In this document: positions 1 through 8,748 of the stretch, in pieces | How the letters are laid out: the number at the start of each line of letters is the position of its first letter | Position numbering within the stretch: position 1 is the stretch's first letter | Assembly: GCA_003241485.1 (NCBI GenBank) | Contig: QFQD01000009.1 | Location: 1 to 57,729 of the forward strand | DNA: 57,729 nucleotides | Source: Ancylobacter novellus | GTDB taxonomy: Bacteria; Pseudomonadota; Alphaproteobacteria; Rhizobiales; Xanthobacteraceae | Direction: 5' to 3' | Notes under the pieces: model-generated | Databases searched by the model: none | Told to the model about the DNA's origin: nothing | The model's input: the letters and a program-made list of their open reading frames with translations, nothing else | Made by a program: the position numbers and the translations under genes

Positions 1-84
1 GAGCACATGGCCGGCGCGGTCGAGCGCCCACAGCCGGAAGCTCGATGTGCCCCAGTCGACGACGACATGCGAAACGGCCGCCAT
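1..84 (-). CDS. dgoK: 2-dehydro-3-deoxygalactonokinase, N-terminal part only
   Basis: Only the first 28 codons lie in the window; the gene continues past position 1. The visible residues include VVVDWGTSSFRLWALD, the N-terminal phosphate-binding strand of DgoK-type kinases of the ASKHA fold. DgoK phosphorylates 2-keto-3-deoxygalactonate in the DeLey-Doudoroff route of galactose breakdown. The ATG shares one base with the stop of the upstream lactonase gene (TGATG), so it is the distal part of the same sugar operon. Its presence next to an arabinose-type oxidative pathway suggests the operon also handles D-galactose. Identification rests on the short conserved start. Confidence 0.75.
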   Translation of the reverse strand, partial: MAAVSHVVVDWGTSSFRLWALDRAGHVL

Positions 85-972
85 CACTGCCCCCCGAGGG
101 TGACGCGCGGCTCGGCGCGGCCGCGCGTGCCGATGTCGAGGAGGAAGGTGTGGCCGTGATGCGGATCGGCCGCGCGGGCGGCGTCGTCCATGCCCTCCCA
201 GGCCGACGTCACCAGCACGCGGTCGAACCCCGCGCCGACGAAGACCGGGCAGCTGGTCTGGCGCGCGGGGGTGGCGAGGCTGCGAACCTGCCGGCCTTCG
301 GGCGAATAGGCATTGAGCCGCGCCCCGCCCCAGATGGCGCACCAGATCAGCCCGTCAGCGTCCGTCACCGCGCCGTCCAGCCCGCCCTCGCCGGTGGCCG
401 GTCGCGGGATCGAGCCGCACCCGGTGCAGGCGGTTGGCGGCGGTGTCGGCGAAATAGCCGGTGAGCCCATCGGGCGCGAAGCAGATGGCATTGGGAATGG
501 TGAGGCCGGTAAACAGCGGCGTCACCGTCCCGGCCCGGAAGGCATAGATGGCGCCCGCGCCCGGCTCCGCCCGCCGGCCCATGGTGCTGAACCAGAAGGT
601 GCCGCTGGGATGCACCCGCGCATCGTTCGAGCGCGTCGACGGATTATCGGCCTCGACGGGCGCGAGCAGGTCGAGCCGGCCGGTGGCGATGTCGCGCAGC
701 ACCAGCCCGCCTTCCGTGGAGAGCAACTGGCGCTGCGCGTCGACAGCCGCCAGCGCGCTCGCCATGAAGGGCAGCGCATGAATGACGATCTCGCCCGTGG
801 CGAGACGCGCCTCGAACAGCCGCTTCTCAAGGATGTCGAACCACCAGGCGGTGTCGCGCGCCGCGTCGTAGCTCGGCCCCTCGCCGAGATGGCAGCGCTC
901 CTCGCACAGCGCCGTGGCCGACGCGGCCCCGGCGGGCGTGGAGGACGCGGCGATGCGCTCAGTGATTGTCAC
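84..972 (-). pseudogene. SMP-30/gluconolactonase-family sugar lactonase, apparently frameshifted
   Basis: SMP-30/regucalcin-family lactonases open aldonolactones; here the expected substrate is L-arabino- or galactonolactone made by the neighbouring sugar dehydrogenase. The GTG start at 972 overlaps the end of the upstream dehydratase gene by 14 bases. The N-terminal part reads well (CHLGEGPSYD, the family metal-ligand motif; later NDARVHPSGTFWFSTM) to about position 405. The homologous C-terminal part (EGGLDGAVTDADGLIW onward) continues in another frame from about 391 to the stop at 84. At the junction the bases ACCGGC occur twice almost back to back, and roughly 10-15 residues usual at this point of the family seem to be missing. 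This looks like a short deletion between direct repeats with loss of frame; a sequencing error alone would not easily explain missing residues. The product is probably inactive. Confidence 0.75.
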
Positions 973-2764
973 GCGGCATCCCCATGGTCTGGGCGATGCG
1001 CTGGTAGCGCACTGCCGGCTCCAGCACCGCGCCGGTCTCCAGCTGGCCGACATAAGCGCGCTGGATCTCCTGCCAGGGCGTCTGGCTGGGCGGATAGGCG
1101 TAACCGCCCGCGGCGGCGAGCGCCTGCCGGCGCGCCTCCAGCTCCTCCTCGGCCACCAGCATGTTGGCGCTGTTGCGCTTCAGGTCGATGCGCACCCGAT
1201 CGCCGGTGCGTAGCAGGGCCAAGCCGCCGCCCACGGCCGCTTCCGGCGAGGCATTGAGGATGGAGGGCGAGCCGGACGTGCCGGACTGGCGCCCGTCGCC
1301 GATGCAGGGCAGCGCATGGATGCCCGCCTTGATGAGGTAGTCCGGCGCGCGCATGTTCACCACTTCCGCCGCGCCGGGATAGCCGACCGGGCCGGCCCCG
1401 CGCATGAACAGGATGGTGGTCTCGTCGATGGCGAGGGCGGGATCGTCGATGCGGGCGTGGTAGTCCTCGGGTCCGTCGAACACCACCGCGCGGCCCTCGA
1501 AGGCCTCGGGATCATCGGGGTTGGAAAGGTAGCGCGCGCGGAACTCCGCCGAGATGACGCTGGTCTTCATGATGGCGGAGGAGAACAAATTGCCGCGCAG
1601 CACGCGGAAGCCGGCCTTCTCCTTCAGCGGCCGGTCATAGGGGCGGATCACCGCCTCGTCCTCGATCGCCGTGCCGCGGCAGTTCTCTCCGAGCGTACGC
1701 CCGTTGGCGGTCATCGCGCCTTCGGCGATGAGGCCCTGCTCGATCAGCTGGCTGACCACGGCCGGCACGCCGCCGGCGTGATAGTAGTCCTCGCCGAGAT
1801 ATTCGCCGGCCGGCTGCAGGTTCACCAGCAGCGGCACCTCCTCGCCATAGGTCTGCCAGTCGTCGATGCTCAGCTCCACGCCGACATGGCGCGCCAGCGC
1901 ATTGAGGTGGATCGGCGCGTTGGTCGAACCGCCAATGGCGGAATTCACCCGGATGGCATTGAGGAACGCCTCGCGGGTGAGGATGTCGGAGGGCTTGAGG
2001 TCCTCATGCACCATGTCGACGATGCGCAGCCCGGTGCGGTAGGCGATTTCCTGCCGGTCGCGATAGGGCGCGGGAATGGCCGCCGAGCCGGGCAGCTGCA
2101 TGCCCAGCGCCTCGGCGAGCGAGTTCATCGTCGTCGCCGTGCCCATGGTGTTGCAGTAACCGGTGGAGGGGGCGGAGGAGGCGACCAGCTTCACGAAGCC
2201 GGCCTGGTCGATCTCGCCCGCCGCCAGCAGCTCGCGCGCCTTCCACACAATGGTGCCCGAGCCGGTGCGCTCGCCCTTGTACCAGCCGTTCAGCATCGGC
2301 CCGACCGAGAGCGCGATGGCGGGAATGTTCACCGTCGCCGCCGCCATCAGCAGCGCCGGGGTGGTCTTGTCGCAGCCGATGGTGAGCACGACGCCGTCGA
2401 GCGGGTAACCGTAGAGCGTCTCGACCAGGCCGAGATAGGCGAGGTTGCGGTCGAGCCCGGCGGTGGGGCGCTTGCCGGTCTCCTGAATGGGATGCACCGG
2501 AAATTCGATGGCGATGCCACCCGCCTCGCGAATGCCCTCGCGCACCCGCTTGGCGAGTTCGAGATGGTGGCGGTTGCAGGGCGAGAGATCCGAACCGGTC
2601 TGGGCGATGCCGATGATCGGGCGACCGCTCTGCAATTCCTCCTGGCTCAGGCCGAAATTGAGGTAGCGCTCGATATAGAGCGCCGTCATGTCGATATTGG
2701 CCGGGTTGTCGAACCAGGCCTTCGAGCGGAGCGTGCGGTCGGTCTTCGGTGCCTTGCCGTGCAT
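959..2764 (-). CDS. IlvD/Edd-family sugar-acid dehydratase 1 (galactonate/arabonate type)
   Basis: This 601-residue protein belongs to the [2Fe-2S] IlvD/Edd dehydratases, which remove water from aldonic acids to give 2-keto-3-deoxy acids. Cluster and active-site cysteines are visible in SPCNRHH, GCDKTTPALLM and CNTMGTATTM, and GGSTNAPIHL is the conserved substrate-site segment. Length fits the sugar-acid branch (about 580-610) rather than dihydroxy-acid dehydratase. An ATG at 2764 follows AAGAG and is preferred to an in-frame TTG at 2785 that touches the upstream stop. The operon has a second, distinct dehydratase at 6265-8013. As dgoK follows, this copy may serve D-galactonate or a related six-carbon acid, but the substrate is inferred. 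Confidence 0.88.
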   Translation of the reverse strand: MHGKAPKTDRTLRSKAWFDNPANIDMTALYIERYLNFGLSQEELQSGRPIIGIAQTGSDLSPCNRHHLELAKRVREGIREAGGIAIEFPVHPIQETGKRPTAGLDRNLAYLGLVETLYGYPLDGVVLTIGCDKTTPALLMAAATVNIPAIALSVGPMLNGWYKGERTGSGTIVWKARELLAAGEIDQAGFVKLVASSAPSTGYCNTMGTATTMNSLAEALGMQLPGSAAIPAPYRDRQEIAYRTGLRIVDMVHEDLKPSDILTREAFLNAIRVNSAIGGSTNAPIHLNALARHVGVELSIDDWQTYGEEVPLLVNLQPAGEYLGEDYYHAGGVPAVVSQLIEQGLIAEGAMTANGRTLGENCRGTAIEDEAVIRPYDRPLKEKAGFRVLRGNLFSSAIMKTSVISAEFRARYLSNPDDPEAFEGRAVVFDGPEDYHARIDDPALAIDETTILFMRGAGPVGYPGAAEVVNMRAPDYLIKAGIHALPCIGDGRQSGTSGSPSILNASPEAAVGGGLALLRTGDRVRIDLKRNSANMLVAEEELEARRQALAAAGGYAYPPSQTPWQEIQRAYVGQLETGAVLEPAVRYQRIAQTMGMPRDNH

Positions 2765-2781
2765 GGCGGTACTCTTGGTGT

Positions 2782-3708
2782 TCAATAGTCGAAAGGAGCG
2801 ACAAGCGAGCGCCGGCCGAGCAGGAAAGCGTCGGCGACGAGGCCCAGCGGCGCGAGGTCGACGTCGGAGGCGCCCGCCTCGATCAGCGCGACGAAGTGCT
2901 GGTAGATGCCGGCATATTCGGCCTCCTTCGCGTCGACGAGCGGCACGCCGTCATGGAACAGCTTCGCGCCGCCAGCCGAGAGGGTGAGATTGCCGAGGTC
3001 GGTCTCGATGGAGATGTCCCAGGTCTGCGGGCCGGTCTGCAGGAAATCCAGCTCCGCGCGAATGGGCAGACCCTGCGCATCGGCCAGTTCCATCTGCGCG
3101 GCGATGGGCGCGTCGCGGTTGGCGGGGAAAGCGAGATGGGCGCCGGTGACGAAGACCGGGCGCGGCAGGATCCGGGTCAGGATCGACAGTGCGTTGATCG
3201 CGGGATCGAACACGCCGAGTCCGCCCTGCTCGAAGATCCAGTCCTGACCGGGATGCCAGACCCGCACGTCTTCCTTCCACTCGATACGCACCGAGCGGAG
3301 CGTGCACGCGGCGAGGAAGGCGCGGGCGGGCTCGACCGCCGGGGCGAAGCGGGAGTGCCAGGTGGCGAACAGCGTCTTTCCCGACGCCTGCGCGGCGGCA
3401 ATGAGTGGCCCGATCTCGCTCACCGTGGCGCCGGGCGGCTTTTCCAGCAGCACATGCTTGCCGGCCTCCAGCGCGGCCTGTGCCTGCGCGCGGCGGACCT
3501 GCGGCGGCGTGCACAGCGCCACGGCGTCGATCGGCGCGCCGCCCGCCAGCATCTCGTCCAGCGTGGCGAAATGGTAGACCCCCTCCAGCGCCGCATTGCG
3601 GCTGGCGATGGCCACCAGCTCGATGCCGTCCGTGCGGGCGATGGCGGGCAGATGCTGGTCGCGGGCGATCTTGCCGAGGCCGACAATGGCGAGGCGGATG
3701 GGGCTCAT
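2782..3708 (-). CDS. L-arabinose/D-galactose 1-dehydrogenase (Gfo/Idh/MocA family)
   Basis: The 308-residue protein resembles the NAD(P)-dependent L-arabinose 1-dehydrogenase of Azospirillum, which oxidises L-arabinose and D-galactose to their lactones. The Rossmann motif GLGKIARDQHLP is at residues 10-21 and the catalytic EKP (89-91) sits in LLEKPPGATVSEI. The segments ATWHSRFAPAVEPAR and WKEDVRVWHPGQDWIFE are typical of this subgroup. Its ATG overlaps the stop of the ketoglutarate-semialdehyde dehydrogenase gene by four bases (ATGA), so translation is coupled. It would be the first enzyme of the oxidative pathway encoded by this operon. Confidence 0.88.
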   Translation of the reverse strand: MSPIRLAIVGLGKIARDQHLPAIARTDGIELVAIASRNAALEGVYHFATLDEMLAGGAPIDAVALCTPPQVRRAQAQAALEAGKHVLLEKPPGATVSEIGPLIAAAQASGKTLFATWHSRFAPAVEPARAFLAACTLRSVRIEWKEDVRVWHPGQDWIFEQGGLGVFDPAINALSILTRILPRPVFVTGAHLAFPANRDAPIAAQMELADAQGLPIRAELDFLQTGPQTWDISIETDLGNLTLSAGGAKLFHDGVPLVDAKEAEYAGIYQHFVALIEAGASDVDLAPLGLVADAFLLGRRSLVAPFDY

Positions 3709-5294
3709 GGGCGCGGCTCCCGTGGCATGGCCGGTGCGCCGTCTATGAGGCGGGGCAGGTTGAGCGGGTTGTCGCCTTTGACGGCGGCGGGCAGCAGCGC
3801 CTCGGGCAGGTCCTGGTAGCAGACCGGGCGCAGGAAGCGGCGGATGGCGAGCGTGCCGACCGAGGTCGAGCGCGGGTCCGACGTCGCCGGGAACGGGCCG
3901 CCATGCACCATGGCATGGCAGACCTCGACGCCGGTCGGCCAGCCATTGGCGAGGATGCGCCCGGCCTTCTCCTCCAGGATCGGCAGCAGAAGGGCGGCGA
4001 GCGCATGATCGCCGGCGTCGAGCTGCAGCGTGGCGGTGAGCTGACCCTCGACCGCGCCGGCGACCGCGAGCATTTCCTCCTGGCTCGCGCAGGCCACCAC
4101 CAGCGAGGAGGCGCCGAACACCTCATGCGCCAGCGCCTCGGTGGCGAGGAAGGCGTGCGCCTCGGTGACGAACAGCGCCGGGCGGCAGGCATTGGGCCCG
4201 CCCTGCGTGCCACCGCGCGCCACCTCCTCGGCCGCGCCGGTCGCCTCGATGGCGGCGACGCCCCGGGCATAGGCCTGGGCAATGCCGGGGGTGAGCATGG
4301 TGGCGGAAGGCGCGCTCTCCAGCGCCGCGCGGGCGGTGGTGAGGAAGCGGTGCAGGTCGTCACCAGCCACGGCGATGATGAGGCCGGGATTGGTGCAGAA
4401 CTGGCCGGCGCCCATGTTCAGCGAGGCGACGAACGAAGTGGCGAGCGCCTCCGCCCGCGCCTTGAGTGCGGCGGGCAGCAGGAACACCGGGTTGATGCTG
4501 CTCATCTCGGCATAGACCGCGATGGGTTCGGCGCGGTTATTGGCAATGTTCACCAGCGCGAGGCCGCCCGCCCGCGAGCCGGTGAAGCCCACCGCCTTGA
4601 TGCGCGGATCCGCCACCAGCGCGGCGCCCAGTTCATGCGACGTGCCGGTGACCAGCGAGAACACACCTTCGGGCAGTCCCGCCTGCGCCACCGCCTCGCG
4701 GATGGCGCGGCCGACCAATTCCGACGTGCCGGGATGGGCGGGATGGCCCTTCACCACCACCGGGCAGCCGGCCGCAAGCGCGGAGGCGGTGTCGCCACCC
4801 GCGACCGAGAAGGCGAGCGGAAAGTTGGAGGCGCCGAACACCGCGACCGGGCCAATGCCGATATGGCGCAGGCGCAGATCCGCGCGCGGCAGCGGCTTGC
4901 GCTCGGGCAGCGGGGAATCGAGGCGCGGCTCGTCGGCCCCGCCCGCCCGCACCCAGCTGGCAAACAGGCGCAATTGCCCGGTGGTGCGCGCGCGCTCGCC
5001 CTGCAGGCGGGCGACGGGCAGACCGGTTTCCTGCGCGGCGCGCTCGATCAGCGCATCGCCAAGGGCTTCGATACGGGCGGCGATCAGGTCGAGGAAGCCG
5101 GCGCGCGCCTCCGGCGTGGTGGCGCGATAGGCCGGAAACGCCGCCGCGGCCAGCGCGGCGGCCTGCGCCACCTCCTCGGGCCCCGCCTCGGTGAAGGCGG
5201 GCTCGATCGCCTCGCCCCGCGCGGGATCGATGGCGCGGAAGGTCCTGGCGCCGGTGAACTCATGGCTGCCGATGAGGGCGGCTCCGGTGAGCAT
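3705..5294 (-). CDS. 2,5-dioxopentanoate (alpha-ketoglutaric semialdehyde) dehydrogenase
   Basis: A 529-residue aldehyde dehydrogenase of the ketoglutarate-semialdehyde type, about 525 residues in known members. It oxidises 2,5-dioxopentanoate to 2-oxoglutarate, the last step of the non-phosphorylating pentose route. The oxyanion Asn lies in FGASNFPLAF (about 157), the general base Glu in YAEMSSINPV (about 263) and the catalytic Cys in GAGQFCTNPG (about 300). The ATG at 5294 follows a G-rich stretch just after the stop of the upstream dehydratase; an ATG 15 bases earlier has no visible ribosome-binding site. It sits between the keto-deoxy-acid dehydratase and sugar dehydrogenase genes. Confidence 0.9.
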   Translation of the reverse strand: MLTGAALIGSHEFTGARTFRAIDPARGEAIEPAFTEAGPEEVAQAAALAAAAFPAYRATTPEARAGFLDLIAARIEALGDALIERAAQETGLPVARLQGERARTTGQLRLFASWVRAGGADEPRLDSPLPERKPLPRADLRLRHIGIGPVAVFGASNFPLAFSVAGGDTASALAAGCPVVVKGHPAHPGTSELVGRAIREAVAQAGLPEGVFSLVTGTSHELGAALVADPRIKAVGFTGSRAGGLALVNIANNRAEPIAVYAEMSSINPVFLLPAALKARAEALATSFVASLNMGAGQFCTNPGLIIAVAGDDLHRFLTTARAALESAPSATMLTPGIAQAYARGVAAIEATGAAEEVARGGTQGGPNACRPALFVTEAHAFLATEALAHEVFGASSLVVACASQEEMLAVAGAVEGQLTATLQLDAGDHALAALLLPILEEKAGRILANGWPTGVEVCHAMVHGGPFPATSDPRSTSVGTLAIRRFLRPVCYQDLPEALLPAAVKGDNPLNLPRLIDGAPAMPREPRP

Positions 5295-5296
5295 GC

Positions 5297-6229
5297 TCAG
5301 CGCCCCCATTTCAGCACGAGCGGATCGAGACGGCGGGCGATCTCGATGAGGCCGGCGCGGGTGGCCGGATGTACGGGCGGCAGCGGCGCGCGCAGCGTGT
5401 CATGGGCGATCACCCCGCCCTCCTTCATCAGGATCTTGCACGCCGCCAGCCCGGTCTGGCGGTTCTCGTAATTGATCAGCGGCAGCCAGCGCATATAGGC
5501 GTCGATCGCCGCCGCGCGGTCGCCGGCGAAATAGGGGTCGATGATCTGGCGGATGCCGTCGGGATAGCCGCCGCCGGTCATGGCGCCGGTCGCCCCGGCG
5601 TCGAGATCGGCCATCAGTGTGATCGCCTCCTCGCCATCCCACGGGCCGACGATGTCGGCGCCGCCGGCCTCGATCAGCGCGCGCAACTTGTTCGCGGCCT
5701 GCGGCACCTCGATCTTGAAATAGGCGAGGTGCTCGATCTCCTTCGCCATGCGGGCGAGGAACGGCACCGAGAGCGGCGTGCCGGCGACCGGCGCGTCCTG
5801 CACCATGATCGGGATGTCGATGGCATCCGACACCGCGCGATAGAAGTCATAGATCGCCGCTTCCGGCACGCGGAAGGTGGCGCCGTGATAGGGCGGCATC
5901 ACCATCACCATCGCCGCGCCCATTTCCTGCGCGCGCCGCGAACGCTCGGCGCAGATATGCGTGGCGAAATGCGTGGTGGTGACGATGACCGGCACGCGCC
6001 CGGCGACATGCTCCAGCACGGTGCGCATGACGAGGTCGCGCTCGTCATCGGTCAGCACGAACTGCTCGGAGAAATTGGCGAGGATGCACAGGCCATGCGA
6101 GCCGGCATCGATCATGCAATCGATGGCGCGCTTCTGTCCGGCAAGGTCCAGCCGGCCCTCCGCATCGAAGACGGTGGGAGCAACCGGGAAGACGCCCTTA
6201 TAGGGCCGGGCGGCGGAAGAGGTCGGCAT
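5297..6229 (-). CDS. 2-keto-3-deoxy-L-arabonate dehydratase (DHDPS family)
   Basis: A 310-residue TIM-barrel protein of the dihydrodipicolinate synthase/N-acetylneuraminate lyase family. It closely resembles the Azospirillum enzyme that dehydrates 2-keto-3-deoxy-L-arabonate to 2,5-dioxopentanoate. The Schiff-base lysine is in AYFKIEVPQ (about residue 172); LCILANFSEQF and MMVMPPYHGATFR-type segments (TMMV equivalents at 106-120) and GPWDGEEAITL are shared with that subgroup. GAGGATCACCT precedes the ATG. Flanking genes for the arabonate dehydratase upstream and the semialdehyde dehydrogenase downstream match the pathway order. Confidence 0.9.
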   Translation of the reverse strand: MPTSSAARPYKGVFPVAPTVFDAEGRLDLAGQKRAIDCMIDAGSHGLCILANFSEQFVLTDDERDLVMRTVLEHVAGRVPVIVTTTHFATHICAERSRRAQEMGAAMVMVMPPYHGATFRVPEAAIYDFYRAVSDAIDIPIMVQDAPVAGTPLSVPFLARMAKEIEHLAYFKIEVPQAANKLRALIEAGGADIVGPWDGEEAITLMADLDAGATGAMTGGGYPDGIRQIIDPYFAGDRAAAIDAYMRWLPLINYENRQTGLAACKILMKEGGVIAHDTLRAPLPPVHPATRAGLIEIARRLDPLVLKWGR

Positions 6230-6264
6230 AGGTGATCCTCAGTGCAAGGTCTTAGTGCGAATTG

Positions 6265-8013
6265 TCAGTGATTATCGCGGGGCACGGGCGAGCCCGAGCG
6301 GCCGACCAGGAAGTCGAAATCCGCGCCGCGGTCGGCCTGCAGCACATGGTCGATGTAGAGCTTCTGGTAGCCGCGCGCGGCGTGCGGTTCGGGCGCCACC
6401 CAGGCGGCGCGGCGGGCGGCAAGCTCCGCCTCGTCCACATGCAGGTGCAGCGCGCGGGCGGGCACGTCGAGCGTGATGAGATCGCCATTCTTCACCAGCG
6501 CCAGCGGGCCGCCGGCGGTCGCCTCCGGGGCGACATGCAGCACCACGGTGCCATAGGCGGTGCCCGACATGCGCGCATCGGAAATGCGGATCATGTCGCG
6601 CACGCCCTCGCGCAGCAGCTTGGCCGGCAGCGGCATGTTGCCGACCTCGGCCATGCCGGGATAGCCCTTGGGCCCGCAATTCTTCAGCACCATGATGCAG
6701 CTGGCGTCGATATCCAGCGCCTCGTCATTAACCGCGTGGTGCATCTCCTCGACATTCTCGAACACCACGGCGCGGCCGGTGTGCTGCAGCAGATGCGGCG
6801 AGGCGGCCGAAGGCTTGATGACGGCACCGTCGGGCGCGAGATTGCCCTTCAGGATGGCGATGCCGGCATCCGCCTTGAACGGCGCCTCGAACGAGGTGAT
6901 GACCTCGGCATTCCAGTTCGGCGCCTTCTCGACATTCTCCCACAGGGTGCGGCCATTGGCGGTGCGGGCCTCCTTGTGGAGCAGCCCGCGCTCGCCCAGC
7001 GCGCGCAGCACGGCGGGCAGGCCGCCGGCATAGTAGAAATCCTCCATCAGGAAGCGGCCGGACGGCATCAGGTCGACGAGGCAATGGATGTCGCGGCCGA
7101 GCCGGTCGAAATCCGCCAGAGTGAGGTCGACGCCGACACGGCCGGCAATGGCGAGGAGGTGCACCACCGCATTGGTCGAGCCGCCGATCGCCGCCAGCGT
7201 GCGGATGGCGTTCTCGAACGCGGCGCGGGTGAGGATATCGGAGGGCTTGAGATCCTCGTGCACCATCTCGACGATGCGCCGCCCGGCCATGCGGGCCAGC
7301 AGGTTGCGCCGCGCGTCGACGGCGGGAATGGCGGCATTCTCCGGCAGGCCGAGCCCCAGCGCCTCGACCATCGAGGCCATGGTGGAGGCGGTGCCCATTG
7401 TCATGCAGGAGCCGGATGAGCGGTTCATGCCCGCTTCCGCCTCGTGAAATTCCTCCAGCGTCACCTCGCCGGCGCGCAGCTGCTCGCTCATCGAGATGAT
7501 GTTGGTGCCCGAACCGATGATCTGCCCGCGATAGACGCCGCGCAGCTGCGGCCCGCCGGAGACGCCGATCGCCGGCAAATCGGCCGAGGCGGCACCCATC
7601 AGCAGCGCCGGCGTGGTCTTGTCGCAGCCCATCAGCAGCACCACGCCGTCGAGCGGATGGGCACGGATCGCCTCCTCCACATCCATCGAGGCGAGGTTGC
7701 GGAACAGCATGGCGGTGGGGCGCATCGTCACCTCGCCGAGCGAGGAGACCGGGAATTCGAGGGGATAGCCGCCGGCATCCAGCACGCCGCGCCGCACATG
7801 CTCGGCGAGGTCGCGGAAATGGATGTTGCAGGGGGTGAGCTCGGACCAGGTGTTGCAGATGCCGATGACCGGGCGTCCGTCGAAACGGTCCTGCGGCTGG
7901 CCGGAATTCTTCAGGAACGAGCGGTAGTAAAAGCCCATCTTGTCCTGACGGCCGAACCAGCTCTGGCTCCGCAGCGGTTTCTTGTTGTCGTTGCTCGACC
8001 CGTCGTCATTCAT
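6265..8013 (-). CDS. L-arabonate dehydratase-like IlvD/Edd protein (dehydratase 2)
   Basis: A 582-residue [2Fe-2S] dehydratase resembling the characterised Rhizobium L-arabinonate dehydratase (579 residues). Shared features include FDGRPVIGICNTWSELTPCN, MGCDKTTPALLMGAAS, SCMTMGTASTMASM, GGSTNAVVHLLAIAGRVG and the near-C-terminal ISDARMSGTAYGTVVLH. The cysteines in these blocks bind the cluster. It converts L-arabonate, and often D-xylonate or D-fuconate, to the 2-keto-3-deoxy acid. It lies directly downstream of the FadR-type regulator and 35 bases before the keto-deoxy-arabonate dehydratase gene, which fits arabonate as substrate. Confidence 0.9.
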   Translation of the reverse strand: MNDDGSSNDNKKPLRSQSWFGRQDKMGFYYRSFLKNSGQPQDRFDGRPVIGICNTWSELTPCNIHFRDLAEHVRRGVLDAGGYPLEFPVSSLGEVTMRPTAMLFRNLASMDVEEAIRAHPLDGVVLLMGCDKTTPALLMGAASADLPAIGVSGGPQLRGVYRGQIIGSGTNIISMSEQLRAGEVTLEEFHEAEAGMNRSSGSCMTMGTASTMASMVEALGLGLPENAAIPAVDARRNLLARMAGRRIVEMVHEDLKPSDILTRAAFENAIRTLAAIGGSTNAVVHLLAIAGRVGVDLTLADFDRLGRDIHCLVDLMPSGRFLMEDFYYAGGLPAVLRALGERGLLHKEARTANGRTLWENVEKAPNWNAEVITSFEAPFKADAGIAILKGNLAPDGAVIKPSAASPHLLQHTGRAVVFENVEEMHHAVNDEALDIDASCIMVLKNCGPKGYPGMAEVGNMPLPAKLLREGVRDMIRISDARMSGTAYGTVVLHVAPEATAGGPLALVKNGDLITLDVPARALHLHVDEAELAARRAAWVAPEPHAARGYQKLYIDHVLQADRGADFDFLVGRSGSPVPRDNH

Positions 8014-8025
8014 CTGGGCACCCGT

Positions 8026-8748
8026 TCAGCCTGCCGCGCCATGGCGGCGCAGGCCGTTGAAGATCACATTGGTCATGGCGGCGGCGGCGGCCTCCGCGTC
8101 CTTGTCGGCGATGGCCTCGACGATGCGCTCATGCGCGGCCACCGCGATGTCGTGCTCGCGCGCATCGCCGGGCGCGGAGAGCACGAAGGACGCGCGCAGC
8201 GCCGCCTCGATCACCCCGCCAATGGAGCGCATGAACGGATTGCCGGAGGCGGTGGCGACCGCGACGTGCAAGGCAAGGTCCGCCTCGGCGAAGCCGTCCG
8301 ACGCGCCGGGATGATCTTTCATCCGGCCCACCGCGCCGCGCAGCACGGCGAGGTCCTCCGCGCTGCGGCGCTCGGCGGCCAGCGCGGCCGCGCGCGGCTC
8401 CACCGCGAGGCGGATCTCGGAAAGGTCGCGCAGGAAGCGCTTGTCGATGCCGGCATCGAGATGCCAGGCCAGCACGTCGGAATCGAACATGTTCCAGGCG
8501 GCGCGCTCGCGCACCACGGTGCCGACCCGCGCCTTGGTGGAGAGCAGGCCCTTGGCCACCAGCGTCTTCACGCTCTCGCGCAGCACCGGGCGCGAGACGC
8601 CGAAGATGAGCGTGAGCTCGGCATCGCCCGGCAGCTTGGCGCCTTCGCCATAGCGCCCGGAAATGATGTCGATGCCGATGGTGCGCGCGACTTCCGCATG
8701 GTTGGAATGGGCGCGGCGGGCGGGAATGACGATGATCTGCGACGTCAC
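8026..8748 (-). CDS. GntR-family (FadR subgroup) transcriptional regulator of the sugar operon
   Basis: A 240-residue protein with an N-terminal winged helix (about residues 10-75; GEGAKLPGDAELTLIFGVSR) and a C-terminal FCD ligand domain with metal-ligand-like residues in EADLALHVAVATASGN and AAHERIVEAI. FCD-type regulators commonly sense sugar acids and repress their breakdown genes. The start is GTG at 8748, overlapping the permease stop (GTGA) with GGAG upstream. It is encoded inside the operon it probably controls. A candidate operator, an AGTCA/TGACT inverted repeat at 13482-13498, lies upstream of the first gene of the operon. Confidence 0.85.
   Translation of the reverse strand: MTSQIIVIPARRAHSNHAEVARTIGIDIISGRYGEGAKLPGDAELTLIFGVSRPVLRESVKTLVAKGLLSTKARVGTVVRERAAWNMFDSDVLAWHLDAGIDKRFLRDLSEIRLAVEPRAAALAAERRSAEDLAVLRGAVGRMKDHPGASDGFAEADLALHVAVATASGNPFMRSIGGVIEAALRASFVLSAPGDAREHDIAVAAHERIVEAIADKDAEAAAAAMTNVIFNGLRRHGAAG

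Noticed and set aside
3405..5471. Long plus-strand open frame (688 codons) opposite the semialdehyde dehydrogenase
   Set aside because: Antisense shadow of a gene with intact catalytic motifs; no ribosome-binding site or recognisable domain.
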